From assembly GCF_004765815.2 (NCBI RefSeq), contig NZ_SBIS02000007.1, positions 310,001 through 374,000 of the forward strand: a stretch of 64,000 bases of DNA, in the 5' to 3' direction. The DNA comes from Halorussus salinus (GTDB lineage: Archaea > Halobacteriota > Halobacteria > Halobacteriales > Haladaptataceae). A program made the position numbers and the translations under genes. Under the pieces are notes generated by a model that did not search any database, had not been told where the DNA came from, and saw only the letters and a program-made list of their open reading frames with translations. Positions 1 through 8,252 of the stretch are shown piece by piece. Position 1 is the first letter of the stretch, and each line of letters opens with the position of its first letter.

Positions 1-416
1 TCGACGGTCAAGACGGGCACCGACGAGAGGGTGACGACCTTCTGGGAGACGCTACCGAGCATGTTGCGCGTCGGGTCCGAGCCGTGAGTGCCCATGACCA
101 CGAGGTCGGCGTCGCGCTCGTCGGCGACCGCCAGAATCTCGTCGGCCGGGTTGCCCTCCCGAATCTCGGTCGAGACCGACACCTCCGGGGCGTCGAAGTC
201 GGCCGCGATCTCGTCGGTCGCGCGCTCGCCCTCGTCGCGCAGGCTGTCGGTCACTTCCGGAATCCGGTCGTCGTCGAGGGTCAGGAACGCCCGGTCGTCC
301 ACGACGTAGAGGACGTGAACGTCCGCGCCACGCCGCTCGGCGATGTCGCGGGCGTGTTCGACCACCGTCTCCATTGCTTCGCTCCCGTCGGTCGGAAGCA
401 ACACCGTATCGTACAT
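1..416 (-). CDS. Universal stress protein (UspA family), C-terminal end cut by window edge
   Basis: Read leftward from the ATG at 414-416 the protein begins MYDTVLLPTDGSEAMETVVE, the standard opening of a single-domain Usp protein. The nucleotide-binding signature VVMGTHG, followed about ten residues later by LGS, lies close to the window edge, and the reading leaves the window in VPVLTV, the usual final beta strand, so very little is missing. A TATA-like stretch (TATATATTA on the plus strand at 444-452) is centred about 30 nt upstream of the start, consistent with leaderless transcription. Usp proteins bind ATP or respond to stress in the cytoplasm; the specific role is not visible. A second Usp gene lies at 9079. 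Confidence 0.9.
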   Translation of the reverse strand, partial: MYDTVLLPTDGSEAMETVVEHARDIAERRGADVHVLYVVDDRAFLTLDDDRIPEVTDSLRDEGERATDEIAADFDAPEVSVSTEIREGNPADEILAVADERDADLVVMGTHGSDPTRNMLGSVSQKVVTLSSVPVLTV

Positions 417-621
417 CACGTTCGGTACTCTGTCGCCGGAGGGTATATATTAGGGGCGTTGTTCCCGCGCGATGAAAACGTCGGGCAGTCGTCGGGGGAC
501 TCGCGGCTGACTCGGCGAGGAGGCGGTCTCGGGACTCCGTAGCCGATTTTCAGCCAGTGGGAATCGGTATCCGTTTATACCCCTCCGGAGGGCCAAGTTA
601 CTCCCGTAGGAGTGATTCGCT

Positions 622-1194
622 ATGGCCACCGACACGTCCCGATTCGGAACGCAAGCCAACGTCTTCGAGAGTGACCTCGCAGGTATCACCGTCCGCGGGA
701 AGGCCCACAGCCTGAGCGCGTGGTTCGTCGTCGCGCTCCGGTTGATGATGGGGTACGCCTTCCTCCACTCCGGTTGGACGAAGATTACCGCCGCAGAGCC
801 GTTCAGCGCCGCGGGCTATCTGACCAACGTCACGGCCGCCAGCCCGCTCTCGGGGCTGTTCCACTGGATGGGCGCGACGCCGTGGTTCGTGGAGTTCGTC
901 AACCTCGCGGTCCCGTGGGGCGAGTTCCTCATCGGACTCGGCCTGCTCGTGGGCGCGCTGACCCGCCTCGCGGCGTTCTTCGGCGCGTTCATGATGTTGC
1001 TGTTCTACTTCGGCAACTGGGAGGTCGCCCACGGGGTCGTCAACGGCGACCTCGCGTACATGATGGTGTTCCTCGCGGTGGCGGCGTTCGGCGCTGGCCG
1101 CCTCCTCGGACTGGACGCCATCGTCGAGAAGTACGACACCGGCGGCGAGTGGTTGGTCGAGAAGTACCCGAAACTGCGCTACCTCCTCGGGTGA
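622..1194 (+). CDS. DoxX family membrane protein
   Basis: This 190-residue protein has four hydrophobic segments (about residues 30-50, 85-120, 120-140 and 145-165) and the family pattern LRLMMGYAFLHSGWTKI near the start, with PWGEFLIGLGLLVGALTRLAA in the second helix pair. DoxX proteins are small integral membrane proteins linked to quinone or thiol redox reactions; the partner is not identified here. A Shine-Dalgarno-like GGAGTGA sits about seven bases before the ATG and a TATA-like TTTATA lies further upstream, so unlike many neighbours this gene probably has a short 5' leader. It is followed convergently by the small membrane protein at 1245. Confidence 0.88.
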   Translation: MATDTSRFGTQANVFESDLAGITVRGKAHSLSAWFVVALRLMMGYAFLHSGWTKITAAEPFSAAGYLTNVTAASPLSGLFHWMGATPWFVEFVNLAVPWGEFLIGLGLLVGALTRLAAFFGAFMMLLFYFGNWEVAHGVVNGDLAYMMVFLAVAAFGAGRLLGLDAIVEKYDTGGEWLVEKYPKLRYLLG

Positions 1195-1244
1195 GCGATG
1201 GGTGAGGCTCCCCCGAGCCGATTCCGCGACTCCTTCTGTCGGCC

Positions 1245-1520
1245 TCAGTCGGCGTACAGCGAGTAGAGGATGATGGCGAACCCGACCGCGGTGAGCGCGC
1301 TCTCGACCGCGAGGACGGCGGTTCCGGCGGTGTCCAGCACGCGGTCCAAGACCCCCGCCAGCAGCGACCCGAGCGTGACGACGCCGAACCCGAGCGCCAA
1401 CGCCTTGAGCGGCCGCGACCCGGTTCGTCGGTAGGCCTTGAACGCGAAGTAGGTGATGAGACCGCCCAGTACCAGCGTTATCGTCTTGAGCGCGACGACG
1501 GTGGAGGTGATGTGTACCAT
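1245..1520 (-). CDS. Small three-helix membrane protein, cotranscribed with HTH regulator
   Basis: The 91-residue product starts MVHITSTVVALKTITLVLGG and has three hydrophobic stretches (about 8-27, 42-63 and 68-87) with a basic first loop (KAYRRTGSRPLK). No catalytic motif is visible. Its ATG lies only two bases after the stop of the winged-helix regulator at 1523-1900, so the two form an operon. Membrane proteins of this size next to such regulators are common in haloarchaea; a sensory or regulatory link is inference from the arrangement only. Confidence 0.75.
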   Translation of the reverse strand: MVHITSTVVALKTITLVLGGLITYFAFKAYRRTGSRPLKALALGFGVVTLGSLLAGVLDRVLDTAGTAVLAVESALTAVGFAIILYSLYAD

Positions 1521-1522
1521 CG

Positions 1523-1900
1523 TCAGGTCTCCTTGCGGACCTCGGCCCAGAGGCCCGCGAGCTGTTCTTCCGCCGAGTGGGTCGGGCGAGTGATGGACAC
1601 CTCGAACTGGCGCTCGTCGTCCAAGAACACCGAGACCTCCTCGAAGGCCAAGGTGTACTCGGAGGTGTGGTGGCCGTCGGTTCGGATGGCGGTCGCCTCC
1701 GAGAGTATCGAGGCGTCGGTGAGTCGTTCGAGCTTCCGATACGTGGTCGAGGTCGGGATGTCGCACCGAGACGAGATTTCGCTGGCAGTCATAGGTTCGT
1801 CGAGTTGGCGGACGATTCGACGGCAGTCCGGGTCGTCCAGCGCGTCGAGGACCGGCTGGAGTTCCGGAGTGTCGCCGTCTCCGAGGGGGTCGCGGACCAT
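1523..1900 (-). CDS. Winged-helix transcriptional regulator (ArsR/HTH_20-like)
   Basis: The 125-residue protein has a classic archaeal winged helix: a first helix around LDALDDPDCRRIVRQL, a helix-turn-helix around MTASEISSRCDIPTSTTYRKLERL (residues about 37-60), and a wing with YTLAFEEVSVFL. It is predicted to bind DNA as a small cytoplasmic repressor or activator. No effector domain is visible beyond the C-terminal strand-rich part. It is the first gene of a two-gene operon with the small membrane protein downstream. Confidence 0.85.
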   Translation of the reverse strand: MVRDPLGDGDTPELQPVLDALDDPDCRRIVRQLDEPMTASEISSRCDIPTSTTYRKLERLTDASILSEATAIRTDGHHTSEYTLAFEEVSVFLDDERQFEVSITRPTHSAEEQLAGLWAEVRKET

Positions 1901-2042
1901 CTACTGGGTTTCGCCGTGAGAGAACTATAAGCCGTTCGACTTCGAATCTCGGGGGTCGAGGCGGTGCAACGGACTGCAACCGTCTGCAACGAACCCCCCA
2001 ACCGTTATAGGTGGCCTTCGAAGAACGGGCGAGGCCATCACG

Positions 2043-2441
2043 GTGCCGTTCGACCTCACTATGCCCGACCGCACTATGCCCGAGACGCCGACCGTGTTGA
2101 TAGTAGACGACAATCGCCCGCTCGCCGACGGGTTCGCGAAAGCGCTCCACGACGAGTACGAGACCCTGACGGCGTACACCGCCAGCGAAGCCCGCGAATC
2201 GCTCCACGAGGAGGTAGACGTAGTCCTGCTCGACCGCCGCCTGCCGGACACGCCCGGCGACCAACTCCTCGACGAGATTCGCGCGAGCGACTACGACTGC
2301 CGCGTGGCGATGGTGTCGGCCGAGGAGCCGACGGGGAGTCACGACCTCGACTGCGACCGCTATCTGACGAAACCGCTCTCGGGGGTCGAAGCGGTCCAAC
2401 GGGCCGTCGCCGACCTGCTGGACGGCAACGTCTCGCGCTGA
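2043..2441 (+). CDS. Response regulator receiver domain protein
   Basis: A stand-alone CheY-like receiver. VLIVDDN carries the acidic pair, VVLLDRRLPDTPG carries the phospho-acceptor Asp, VSAEEPTGS supplies the Ser/Thr position and YLTKPL the conserved Lys. No HTH or HalX output domain follows, so it must act through partner proteins. Three in-frame starts exist: GTG 2043 (GAGG about eight bases upstream), ATG 2061 and ATG 2076. The two ATGs sit in a 15-bp near-perfect duplication. The receiver fold starts after the last of them, so the true N-terminus is uncertain. Confidence 0.85.
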   Translation: MPFDLTMPDRTMPETPTVLIVDDNRPLADGFAKALHDEYETLTAYTASEARESLHEEVDVVLLDRRLPDTPGDQLLDEIRASDYDCRVAMVSAEEPTGSHDLDCDRYLTKPLSGVEAVQRAVADLLDGNVSR

Positions 2442-2518
2442 CGTGGAGGGCCAACCGACTGTCGGGTCTCTCTCGTGCGACGCGAACCCTTTTGTTCCTA
2501 CTCGAAGTAGAGGTAGCC

Positions 2519-3193
2519 ATGCGATTTGTTATCGTTGGTTCAGGACGGGTCGGACTCCGGACCGCCCGCATCCTTCAGGAGGAGGGCCACGAGGTGACGC
2601 TCGTGGAGAGCGACGCAGAGAAGGCCGACCGCGCCCGCGACGAGGGCTTCATGGTCGTGGAAGGAGACGGAGCCAGCGAGGAGATTCTCGAACAGACCGA
2701 CCTCGCGACCGCCGACGCGGTGGCCGGACTGACCGGCGACCTCAACGTCAACTTCGCGGCGTGCATGATCGGCAAGCACTACGGCTGTCGGACGGTCCTG
2801 CGAATCGACGAGGACTACCGCGAGGATATCTACCACAAGTTCGCCGACGACGTGGACGAAGTAGTCTACCCCGAGCGTCTGGGCGCGGCCGGAGCCAAGA
2901 CCGCGCTGTTGGGCGGCAACTTCAACGTCATCGCCGACCTGACCGAGGAGCTACAGCTGACCACCGTGGTCGTGCCCGACGACTCGCCGGTCGTCGGCCA
3001 GCAGGTCAGCGCGGTCGAAGTCCCGGAGAACGCGCGCATCTACGCCCACGGTCACGGCCGCGAGCGCATGACGATTCCGCTCCCGAACGCGACCATCGAG
3101 GGCGGCGACCGCCTCGCCGTCATCGCCGACCGGACCGCGGTCTCTGAGGTCCGCGAGCGGTTGCAGGGCGAGGCCGCCGGGGCGGCCGACTGA
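2519..3193 (+). CDS. TrkA family potassium uptake regulatory protein
   Basis: The 224-residue protein has an N-terminal Rossmann RCK domain (VIVGSGRVGLRTARIL, a GxGxxG NAD-binding loop at about residues 5-15; acidic strand end VTLVESD) and a C-terminal TrkA-C domain from about residue 145 (VVPDDSPVVGQQV ... GGDRLAVIADR). Such proteins gate potassium channels or transporters from the cytoplasm. The start is set by the archaeal MRFVIVGSGRVG opening and a TATA-like CCTTTTGTTC about 27 nt upstream. No transporter subunit is adjacent. Confidence 0.93.
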   Translation: MRFVIVGSGRVGLRTARILQEEGHEVTLVESDAEKADRARDEGFMVVEGDGASEEILEQTDLATADAVAGLTGDLNVNFAACMIGKHYGCRTVLRIDEDYREDIYHKFADDVDEVVYPERLGAAGAKTALLGGNFNVIADLTEELQLTTVVVPDDSPVVGQQVSAVEVPENARIYAHGHGRERMTIPLPNATIEGGDRLAVIADRTAVSEVRERLQGEAAGAAD

Positions 3194-3992
3194 CGGGAGT
3201 ATCGAGGACCGACGGTAGTATCAGCGACCGAGCCAGCCCCCGAACTGAACGACTCGCCGCGTAGCGACCGCTCGCGGTCGGTACAAGCTCCCGAAAAAGG
3301 ACGCGGAGGGCAGTGGGTAGCGCGGGGTCAGTGGTGGGCGACCCGAGACGAGAACTTTCGTGGGAGGGTTGGTGACACTGTGGCGAGAGGCCAACTCGCC
3401 GCCAGAGCCTCCGGCCCCGTCGGGACGCCGACCGGGAGACTGCTGCACGCTTCGCGCCCGAGCCGTCGGGCGCATCCACTTCTTGGGCGGATTCGGACTT
3501 TGTTATGTGGCGTCTGCCGGGGGAGTAGGGACCCGCTCGTCGGACCTCCTCGGAGTACAAATACCGCCTGACGCGGCCGTAAGCAGTGGTTACTCGGGAA
3601 AAGCAGTTTCCGCGACGAGTGACGGGTGACGAGTAACGAGCGGTCCGACGCCGAAACGTGTCGTCTCGCGCCGAATGGGGAGTGGGAGAGGGTGTGGGGA
3701 GAGTGGTGGTGTGCCGGGCGCGCGGTGTGGGAGGATGGGGAAGAGAGGCCGTCGATGCGCGCCCAGTCGGGGGTGTGAACGGGACCAACTTAAAAGTGCG
3801 TCAGACGGACGCCAGACGAAACGGGGGTTCGTCGCCCCGCCGTCCCGCGAACTCCTCGGTCGTTCCGGCCCGGTTCGTCTCGGTCCGGCGCGGTCCGTCT
3901 CGGTCCGGCGCGGTCGGGCCGGGGCCGACCGGTCGTCGCGTCCGGTTGCCGAGGAGCCTACTTTCAAGGGCGGTCGGACCGACTCGGGAGGT
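3194..3992. other. 799-bp intergenic stretch without a convincing gene
   Basis: No reading frame here has haloarchaeal-like codon bias or recognisable domains on either strand. It contains many G-rich and C-rich runs, an AT-rich island (AACTTAAAAG near 3787), and a 20-bp perfect tandem duplication listed separately. A TATA-like TACTTTCAAGG at 3959-3969 sits about 29 nt before the ATG at 3993 and is the likely promoter of the aldolase gene. Confidence 0.5.
3876..3915. repeat. 20-bp perfect tandem duplication
   Basis: CGTCTCGGTCCGGCGCGGTC occurs twice back to back (3876-3895 and 3896-3915). It lies upstream of the aldolase gene and outside any gene. It is probably slippage in GC-rich DNA; no function is visible. 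Confidence 0.85.
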
Positions 3993-4859
3993 ATGTACGG
4001 AACCGGCGTCCCGCTGATAACGCCCTTCGACGCGGACGGGGACCTCGACGAGAAGCGACTGCGCGAAGTGACTCGGTGGGTCGAAGACGGCGGCGTGGAC
4101 TTCGTCGTCCCCTGCGGGTCGAACAGCGAGGCCGAACTGATGAGCGTCGAGGAGCGCACCCGCGTGGTCGAGGTGGTCGCCGACGAGACCGACCTGCCCA
4201 TCGTCGCGGGCACCGGCCACCCCGGCCTGAAGGAGACGCTTCGCCAGACCGAACTCGCAGACGAGGCGGGTGCGGACGCCGCGCTGGTCGTGACGCCGTT
4301 CTACTACGAGTACGACGACGACGAACTGGAAGCCTACTATCGGGAGGTCGCCGACGAGAGTCCGATTCCGGTCTATCTCTACAGCGTACCGGCCTACACG
4401 GGCGTCGCCCTCGACCCGGAAGTCGTCGGGCGACTCGCCGGACACGACAACGTGGCCGGGATGAAGGATTCGAGCGGCGACATCGAGCGGTTCCAGCGCG
4501 AGCGCCGCCTGACCGACGACGAGGAGTTCGACCTGTTCGTCGGGAGCGGGAGCGTCTACGCCCACGCGCTCGCGTCGGGCGGCGACGGCGGTATCCTCGG
4601 ACTGGCGAACGTCGCGCCCGAGCGCGCCAGCGAAATCTTCAAACTCCATCAGGCGGGCGACGACACCGCGGCCCGGCAACTCAACGCCGAGTTGGTCGAA
4701 CTCAACCGTGCCGTGACCTCGCGATTCGGCGTGCCGGGCGCGAAGGCCGCGATGGCCGAACGCGGCGTCGATGCGGGCCACCCGCGCAAGCCCCACCGCG
4801 AAGTGAGCGACGACGTGCGCGAGGAAATCGTGGAACTGGTCGAGGCGATGACGCCGTAG
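3993..4859 (+). CDS. Dihydrodipicolinate synthase-family aldolase (possibly 2-keto-3-deoxygluconate aldolase)
   Basis: A 288-residue class I aldolase of the DHDPS/NAL family. GVPLITPF opens the barrel, VPCGSNSEAELMS matches the pyruvate-binding loop, YLYSVPAYTG carries the catalytic Tyr, and VAGMKDSSGD carries the Schiff-base Lys. The position usually held by Arg in true DapA (NVPGRT) is Tyr here, and the loop reads GSNSE rather than GTTGE. That favours a keto-sugar aldolase such as KdgA over lysine biosynthesis. The ATG at 3993 is preferred because the upstream extension is low-complexity and a TATA-like box lies about 29 nt before it. Confidence 0.88.
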   Translation: MYGTGVPLITPFDADGDLDEKRLREVTRWVEDGGVDFVVPCGSNSEAELMSVEERTRVVEVVADETDLPIVAGTGHPGLKETLRQTELADEAGADAALVVTPFYYEYDDDELEAYYREVADESPIPVYLYSVPAYTGVALDPEVVGRLAGHDNVAGMKDSSGDIERFQRERRLTDDEEFDLFVGSGSVYAHALASGGDGGILGLANVAPERASEIFKLHQAGDDTAARQLNAELVELNRAVTSRFGVPGAKAAMAERGVDAGHPRKPHREVSDDVREEIVELVEAMTP

Positions 4860-4883
4860 CGAGTGCGAACGCTCGACCGACCG

Positions 4884-4949
4884 CCGGAACGCGCTTATCC
4901 GACCGAACCACCGGAACGCGCTTATCCGACCGAACCACCGGAACGCGCT
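4884..4949. repeat. 27-bp tandem repeat, 2.4 copies
   Basis: The unit (CCGGAACGCGCTTATCCGAC plus CGAACCA) occurs at 4884-4910 and 4911-4937, with a partial third copy at 4938-4949. Each full copy carries CTTATC, a weak TATA-like string. The array ends about 17 bp before the structured element at 4967 and could supply repeated promoter-like sites, but this is inference. Confidence 0.85.
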
Positions 4950-4966
4950 CGATTTCACGGACGACG

Positions 4967-5100
4967 GTTTGGGTGGACTGAAAGGGGCCGGTCGCTGGCG
5001 GGCCGACGGCCCGTGGTCGTCTGAGCGACCCCTCTCCGGAGTGAACGAAGTGAACGGCGGAGATGTCGCTCAGCGACCGCCAGCGACCGGGGGCTTTCTA
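4967..5100 (+). repeat. Structured intergenic element, family A copy 1 (possible ncRNA)
   Basis: The element opens GTTTGGGTGGACTGAAAGGG and closes GGGGGCTTTCTA, ends it shares with the copy at 44187-44319 (opposite strand, 133 bp). Internally it folds as nested stems. The outer stem is CCGGTCGCTGGCGG (4988-5001) with its exact complement at 5077-5090. The middle stem is CTGAGCGAC (5021-5029) with 5065-5073, and the inner stem TCTCCG (5033-5038) with 5058-5063. In the other copy the outer stem has a different sequence but is again fully complementary. That covariation points to a conserved RNA fold. Apart from this and the 27-bp repeat, the 4860-5180 gap holds nothing recognised. Confidence 0.65.
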
Positions 5101-5180
5101 AGCCCTCACTGTGGTCTTCCCGACGGTCGTTTTCGAATCAGTTCCGATTCACCTCCCAGCTCAGAAACAAAAACGGCTAC

Positions 5181-6380
5181 TCACTCGCTCTTCGAGAGCG
5201 TCTGCAACACGCCGCTGACGAACGGCCGCGGGTCGTCCAGTCGCAGGAAGTCGAAGCGGGGTTGCCGGACCACCGACTCGCCGATTTCCAGCGCGGTCTC
5301 GCCGAGTCCGGGGCGCTCGACGTACGGCGATTCGTCGCTGAGTACGCTGGCCAGATAGCCCAGTTCGCCGTACAGCAGGTGGCTCCCGACGCCCAACTCG
5401 AAGTCGGGGTCGATTTCGTCCCGCCTGCCCTGCGACTGGAGCCAGTAGTACAGCGGGAAGTCCGCGCCCGCCCGCACCGTCGAGGGGAGCGACTGCCACA
5501 TCCGAGGGTTGATTTCGGTCAGGTAGTACTCGCCGGTCTCGGCGTGTTCCATGTACTCGATGCAGGCGAGACCGTGCCAGTCGAGTTCGCCCAGCAGGTC
5601 GCGGGCGACCGATTCGAGGTCCGGGTCGTACATCGACTCCCGGTAGACGCCGCCGCCGCCGGTGTAGGAGTTCCCTCGAATCTGGCGGTGCTGGAACGTG
5701 GCGACCGGGTCGCCCTCGTCGTACAGCGCCGCGAACATGTACTCGTCGCTGGCGGGGACGAACTCCTGCACTATCGGCACGTGGTTCATCGCCGCGACCA
5801 ACTCGTCGCGGTCCGGCTCCTCGTCGGGACGGACGTGCGTGACGTGGTTGACCTCCTCGCACTCGTCGGGGGCGTGGGTATCGACGTACCGGTCGGCCAG
5901 CAGATTGTACCGGGACTTGACGATGTGGTCGCCCGACCACTCCTCGACGGCGTCCAGCGGCCGGGTCTCGGGCACCGGCGCGCCCGCCGCCTCGGCGGCT
6001 TCCGCAAGTTTCACCCGGTCGTGGACCCGCTCCAGCGTCTCTATTGGCGGCACCTCGACCGCGGCGCGCTCGGCGAACTCGTCGCGGTAGCGCGACAGCA
6101 GGTAGGCGTCGTACTCCCGAATCGGAATCACGGCCGCCACGTCGTCGCGCGCCGCGAGGTCCACCAGCGCGTCCTTGTACGCCAGCAGGTCGTCGTCCGG
6201 CGAGGGGAGTCGCGCCGTCTCGTCGCAGAACCGCGAGGAGAACACCGGCACGTGGTCGTGTTCGGAGGCCGCGAGGGTGCGGACTCCTCGGCGATGCAAC
6301 GACCGCAGGCAGGGGTAGCTGTAGGGTGCGACGCCCGTCGGAATCAGCACCGACGGCGCGTCGTCGCGGACCGGGGGCAT
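5181..6380 (-). CDS. ATP-grasp carboxylate-amine ligase
   Basis: The 399-residue protein begins MPPVRDDAPSVLIPTGVAPY. It shows the ATP-grasp layout: an N-terminal Rossmann-like part, a central ATP-binding part (DHIVKSRYN; VPIVQEFVPASDEYMF), and the catalytic region with YLTEINPRMWQSL, whose E-x-N supplies Mg-ATP ligands. It resembles carbamoyl-phosphate synthase-like carboxylate-amine ligases that join a carboxylate to an amine using ATP; the substrate cannot be told. The ATG at 6378-6380 was chosen over an upstream extension because a TATA-like TACTAAAACG (minus strand) lies about 27 nt before it. Confidence 0.85.
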   Translation of the reverse strand: MPPVRDDAPSVLIPTGVAPYSYPCLRSLHRRGVRTLAASEHDHVPVFSSRFCDETARLPSPDDDLLAYKDALVDLAARDDVAAVIPIREYDAYLLSRYRDEFAERAAVEVPPIETLERVHDRVKLAEAAEAAGAPVPETRPLDAVEEWSGDHIVKSRYNLLADRYVDTHAPDECEEVNHVTHVRPDEEPDRDELVAAMNHVPIVQEFVPASDEYMFAALYDEGDPVATFQHRQIRGNSYTGGGGVYRESMYDPDLESVARDLLGELDWHGLACIEYMEHAETGEYYLTEINPRMWQSLPSTVRAGADFPLYYWLQSQGRRDEIDPDFELGVGSHLLYGELGYLASVLSDESPYVERPGLGETALEIGESVVRQPRFDFLRLDDPRPFVSGVLQTLSKSE

Positions 6381-6660
6381 ATCTCCCGATTGGCAGGCCG
6401 CGCGTTTTAGTATGTGCTGGCAACGCAGTTTCGCGAACGGCGTAGGGCGGTCCTGTCGGAGCGTCCGGTCGGAGTAGGCGTCGATTGGGCGGTGGCGCTC
6501 GGCCACACGCACCATCGTTTCAATTGTTCGGAGACACGTTTAGAGTCTCTTTATATTTTCTTCAGCAATCTTCGTATCTTTCTTCGGGGTCTCGGCGGCT
6601 GGCCGACGGGTCCCCCGCGACGAGCGAGACTTTTTGCCCCCTGCGCCCCGAGTCGGAGTC

Positions 6661-7623
6661 GTGCGAGAGTACGCCTTCGAGTTGGCGCTGTGCGCGCACC
6701 TCGAAGCCCGCGAGGAGGCCGTCGTCGCCCGCCAAATCGGCGGGGGCGTCCGCGCGCCGTCGAACCGCGTCCTCGACGTGCTGTGCGTCGAACCCGGCCC
6801 GGAGATGGACGCGCGGGCCGCGCTGACGCCCGCGAGGATACCCGACGCGGCCATCGAGAGCGACGTGGGCGTCGGCCGAGCGCGCGACCCGGTGGACGCC
6901 ATCGACGCCCGGCCGGAGCGCGCCCGGAGCGTCGCCGACCGGGCGGTCGAACTCGGCTTCTTCGAGCGCGCGGTCGGCGGTGGCGTCCGCCAAACTGCCC
7001 GCTACCCCGACGAGTGGTTCGACCGACTCGTCGCCGTCGAGAACAAGCCCGACCTCGGCGACCCCGGCGACCTCCAACTGCAACTTCGGAAGGACGCGAG
7101 CCTCGCGCTCGCCGACGCGGTTCTCCTCGCCACCGAGAGCTACGTCACCGGCGCGCACCTCAACCGCATCCCCGAGGAGGTCGGCGTCTGGCGCTTCGAC
7201 CCCGAGACGGGCGACCGGGAGGTGGTCCGCGAACCCACCCCGCTCGACGCCGACGACTGGGGCGTCGAACTCCTCGACGAACATCCGCTCCGGACCGACG
7301 TGGCCCCGGTTCCACCCGAAGCGAAGGCCCGCCAGCGCCGCCAGATGGCCGAGCGCGCCTACGGCAAGGGGTGGCGGCCCAACGCATTCCCGGCCTGCGC
7401 CGAGGTCGAGGCGGTCGCCCGCGAGGGAAGCGAGGGGCTACCCTTCTGCCACTGGAAAGGGCGGGTCGTCAACCCCGCGCGCTGTGGGCCGGACTGTCCG
7501 GGCCACGACCCCGCCGAACCTCCCGCGGTGGACCCCGACGAGGCGCGGGACGGGCGGACGCCGTGGGTCGCGGACCCCGAGGGGAGAGCCAGACGGCAGT
7601 CGGGATTAGACCAGTTCGGGTGA
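6661..7623 (+). CDS. DUF5787-like protein with nuclease-like core and Cys cluster
   Basis: The 320-residue product starts at GTG (VREYAFELALCAHLE); ACTTTTTGCC about 27 nt upstream serves as TATA box, making it leaderless. The middle contains WFDRLVAVENKPDLGDPGDL and a following ADAVLLATES. An acidic residue, then E-x-K, then a downstream hydrophobic strand is reminiscent of PD-(D/E)XK nucleases. The C-terminal third has a Cys/His group (PACAEV, PFCHWKGRVVNPARCGPDC, GH), possibly a metal site. I believe this is the haloarchaeal DUF5787 family. Nuclease function is inference; no neighbour supports a pathway. Confidence 0.7.
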   Translation: MREYAFELALCAHLEAREEAVVARQIGGGVRAPSNRVLDVLCVEPGPEMDARAALTPARIPDAAIESDVGVGRARDPVDAIDARPERARSVADRAVELGFFERAVGGGVRQTARYPDEWFDRLVAVENKPDLGDPGDLQLQLRKDASLALADAVLLATESYVTGAHLNRIPEEVGVWRFDPETGDREVVREPTPLDADDWGVELLDEHPLRTDVAPVPPEAKARQRRQMAERAYGKGWRPNAFPACAEVEAVAREGSEGLPFCHWKGRVVNPARCGPDCPGHDPAEPPAVDPDEARDGRTPWVADPEGRARRQSGLDQFG

Positions 7624-7658
7624 GCAACGAGTACGGTCGTTTCGACGGAGAACGATAC

Positions 7659-8246
7659 CTACAGCGAGTCGTACTCGCGTTTCAGTTTCGTGACCACATC
7701 CTCGCCGCGATAGAGAGCGATGGCCTCTTCGTAGAACGTGTCGGCGACCACGTCGGAGAGCGCCCGCTCGGCGTTTCTGTCCTTGATAACGATTCCAACG
7801 CGGTCGTAATCGAACGCCCCGAGCAGTTGGACGGCACGGCCACCGAGTGCCGGGTCGGTTCGCTTGACCTCGTCTTGGGGCACGCGTTCGAGTTTGGCGA
7901 TTCGCTCGTGTGCGCGGTCGATAAGTTCGCTCGCTCGCGGTCCGTCGTGGATTCGTAGTCCTTCGTCCATCGCGGGGAGTCGCATCATCCAGTCTTCGCG
8001 CCGGGCGACGTAGAGCCAATCTCCTCGTCCGTACTCGTCGGCGTCATCGCGTTTCAGTTCCGCCGCCACTCGCTCGGTTAGATACAGCGTCTTGTCGTTT
8101 TCAGTCACGTACTCCACGACGGCTTCTCGCTTCTCGTTCCCGGACCGCCCGACCATACTGAGAAAGCTGGTGTCGGAAACGAGCGCGTCGGGGAGGTCCC
8201 CGAGCGGCGGGGTCGCTACGAGCGCGGGAGTATCGGTTCCGCTCAT
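7659..8246 (-). CDS. PIN-domain protein, putative toxin/ribonuclease
   Basis: The 195-residue protein has the acidic residues expected of a PIN nuclease: Asp25 in ALVSDTSFL, Glu63 in RVAAELKRD, Asp131 in KRTDPALGG and Asp156 in VGIVIKDRNAE. PIN toxins cleave RNA with Mg2+ or Mn2+. It is encoded six bases downstream of the MarR-like regulator at 8253-8897 in the same direction, so the pair looks like a toxin-antitoxin module or a DNA-binding protein/effector operon. Toxicity is not shown by sequence. Confidence 0.78.
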   Translation of the reverse strand: MSGTDTPALVATPPLGDLPDALVSDTSFLSMVGRSGNEKREAVVEYVTENDKTLYLTERVAAELKRDDADEYGRGDWLYVARREDWMMRLPAMDEGLRIHDGPRASELIDRAHERIAKLERVPQDEVKRTDPALGGRAVQLLGAFDYDRVGIVIKDRNAERALSDVVADTFYEEAIALYRGEDVVTKLKREYDSL

Positions 8247-8252
8247 GACTGT

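Noticed and set aside
3360-3629. 89-residue ORF in the 3.2-4.0 kb gap
   Set aside because: Composition looks non-coding, no ribosome site or TATA at proper distance, no family recognised.
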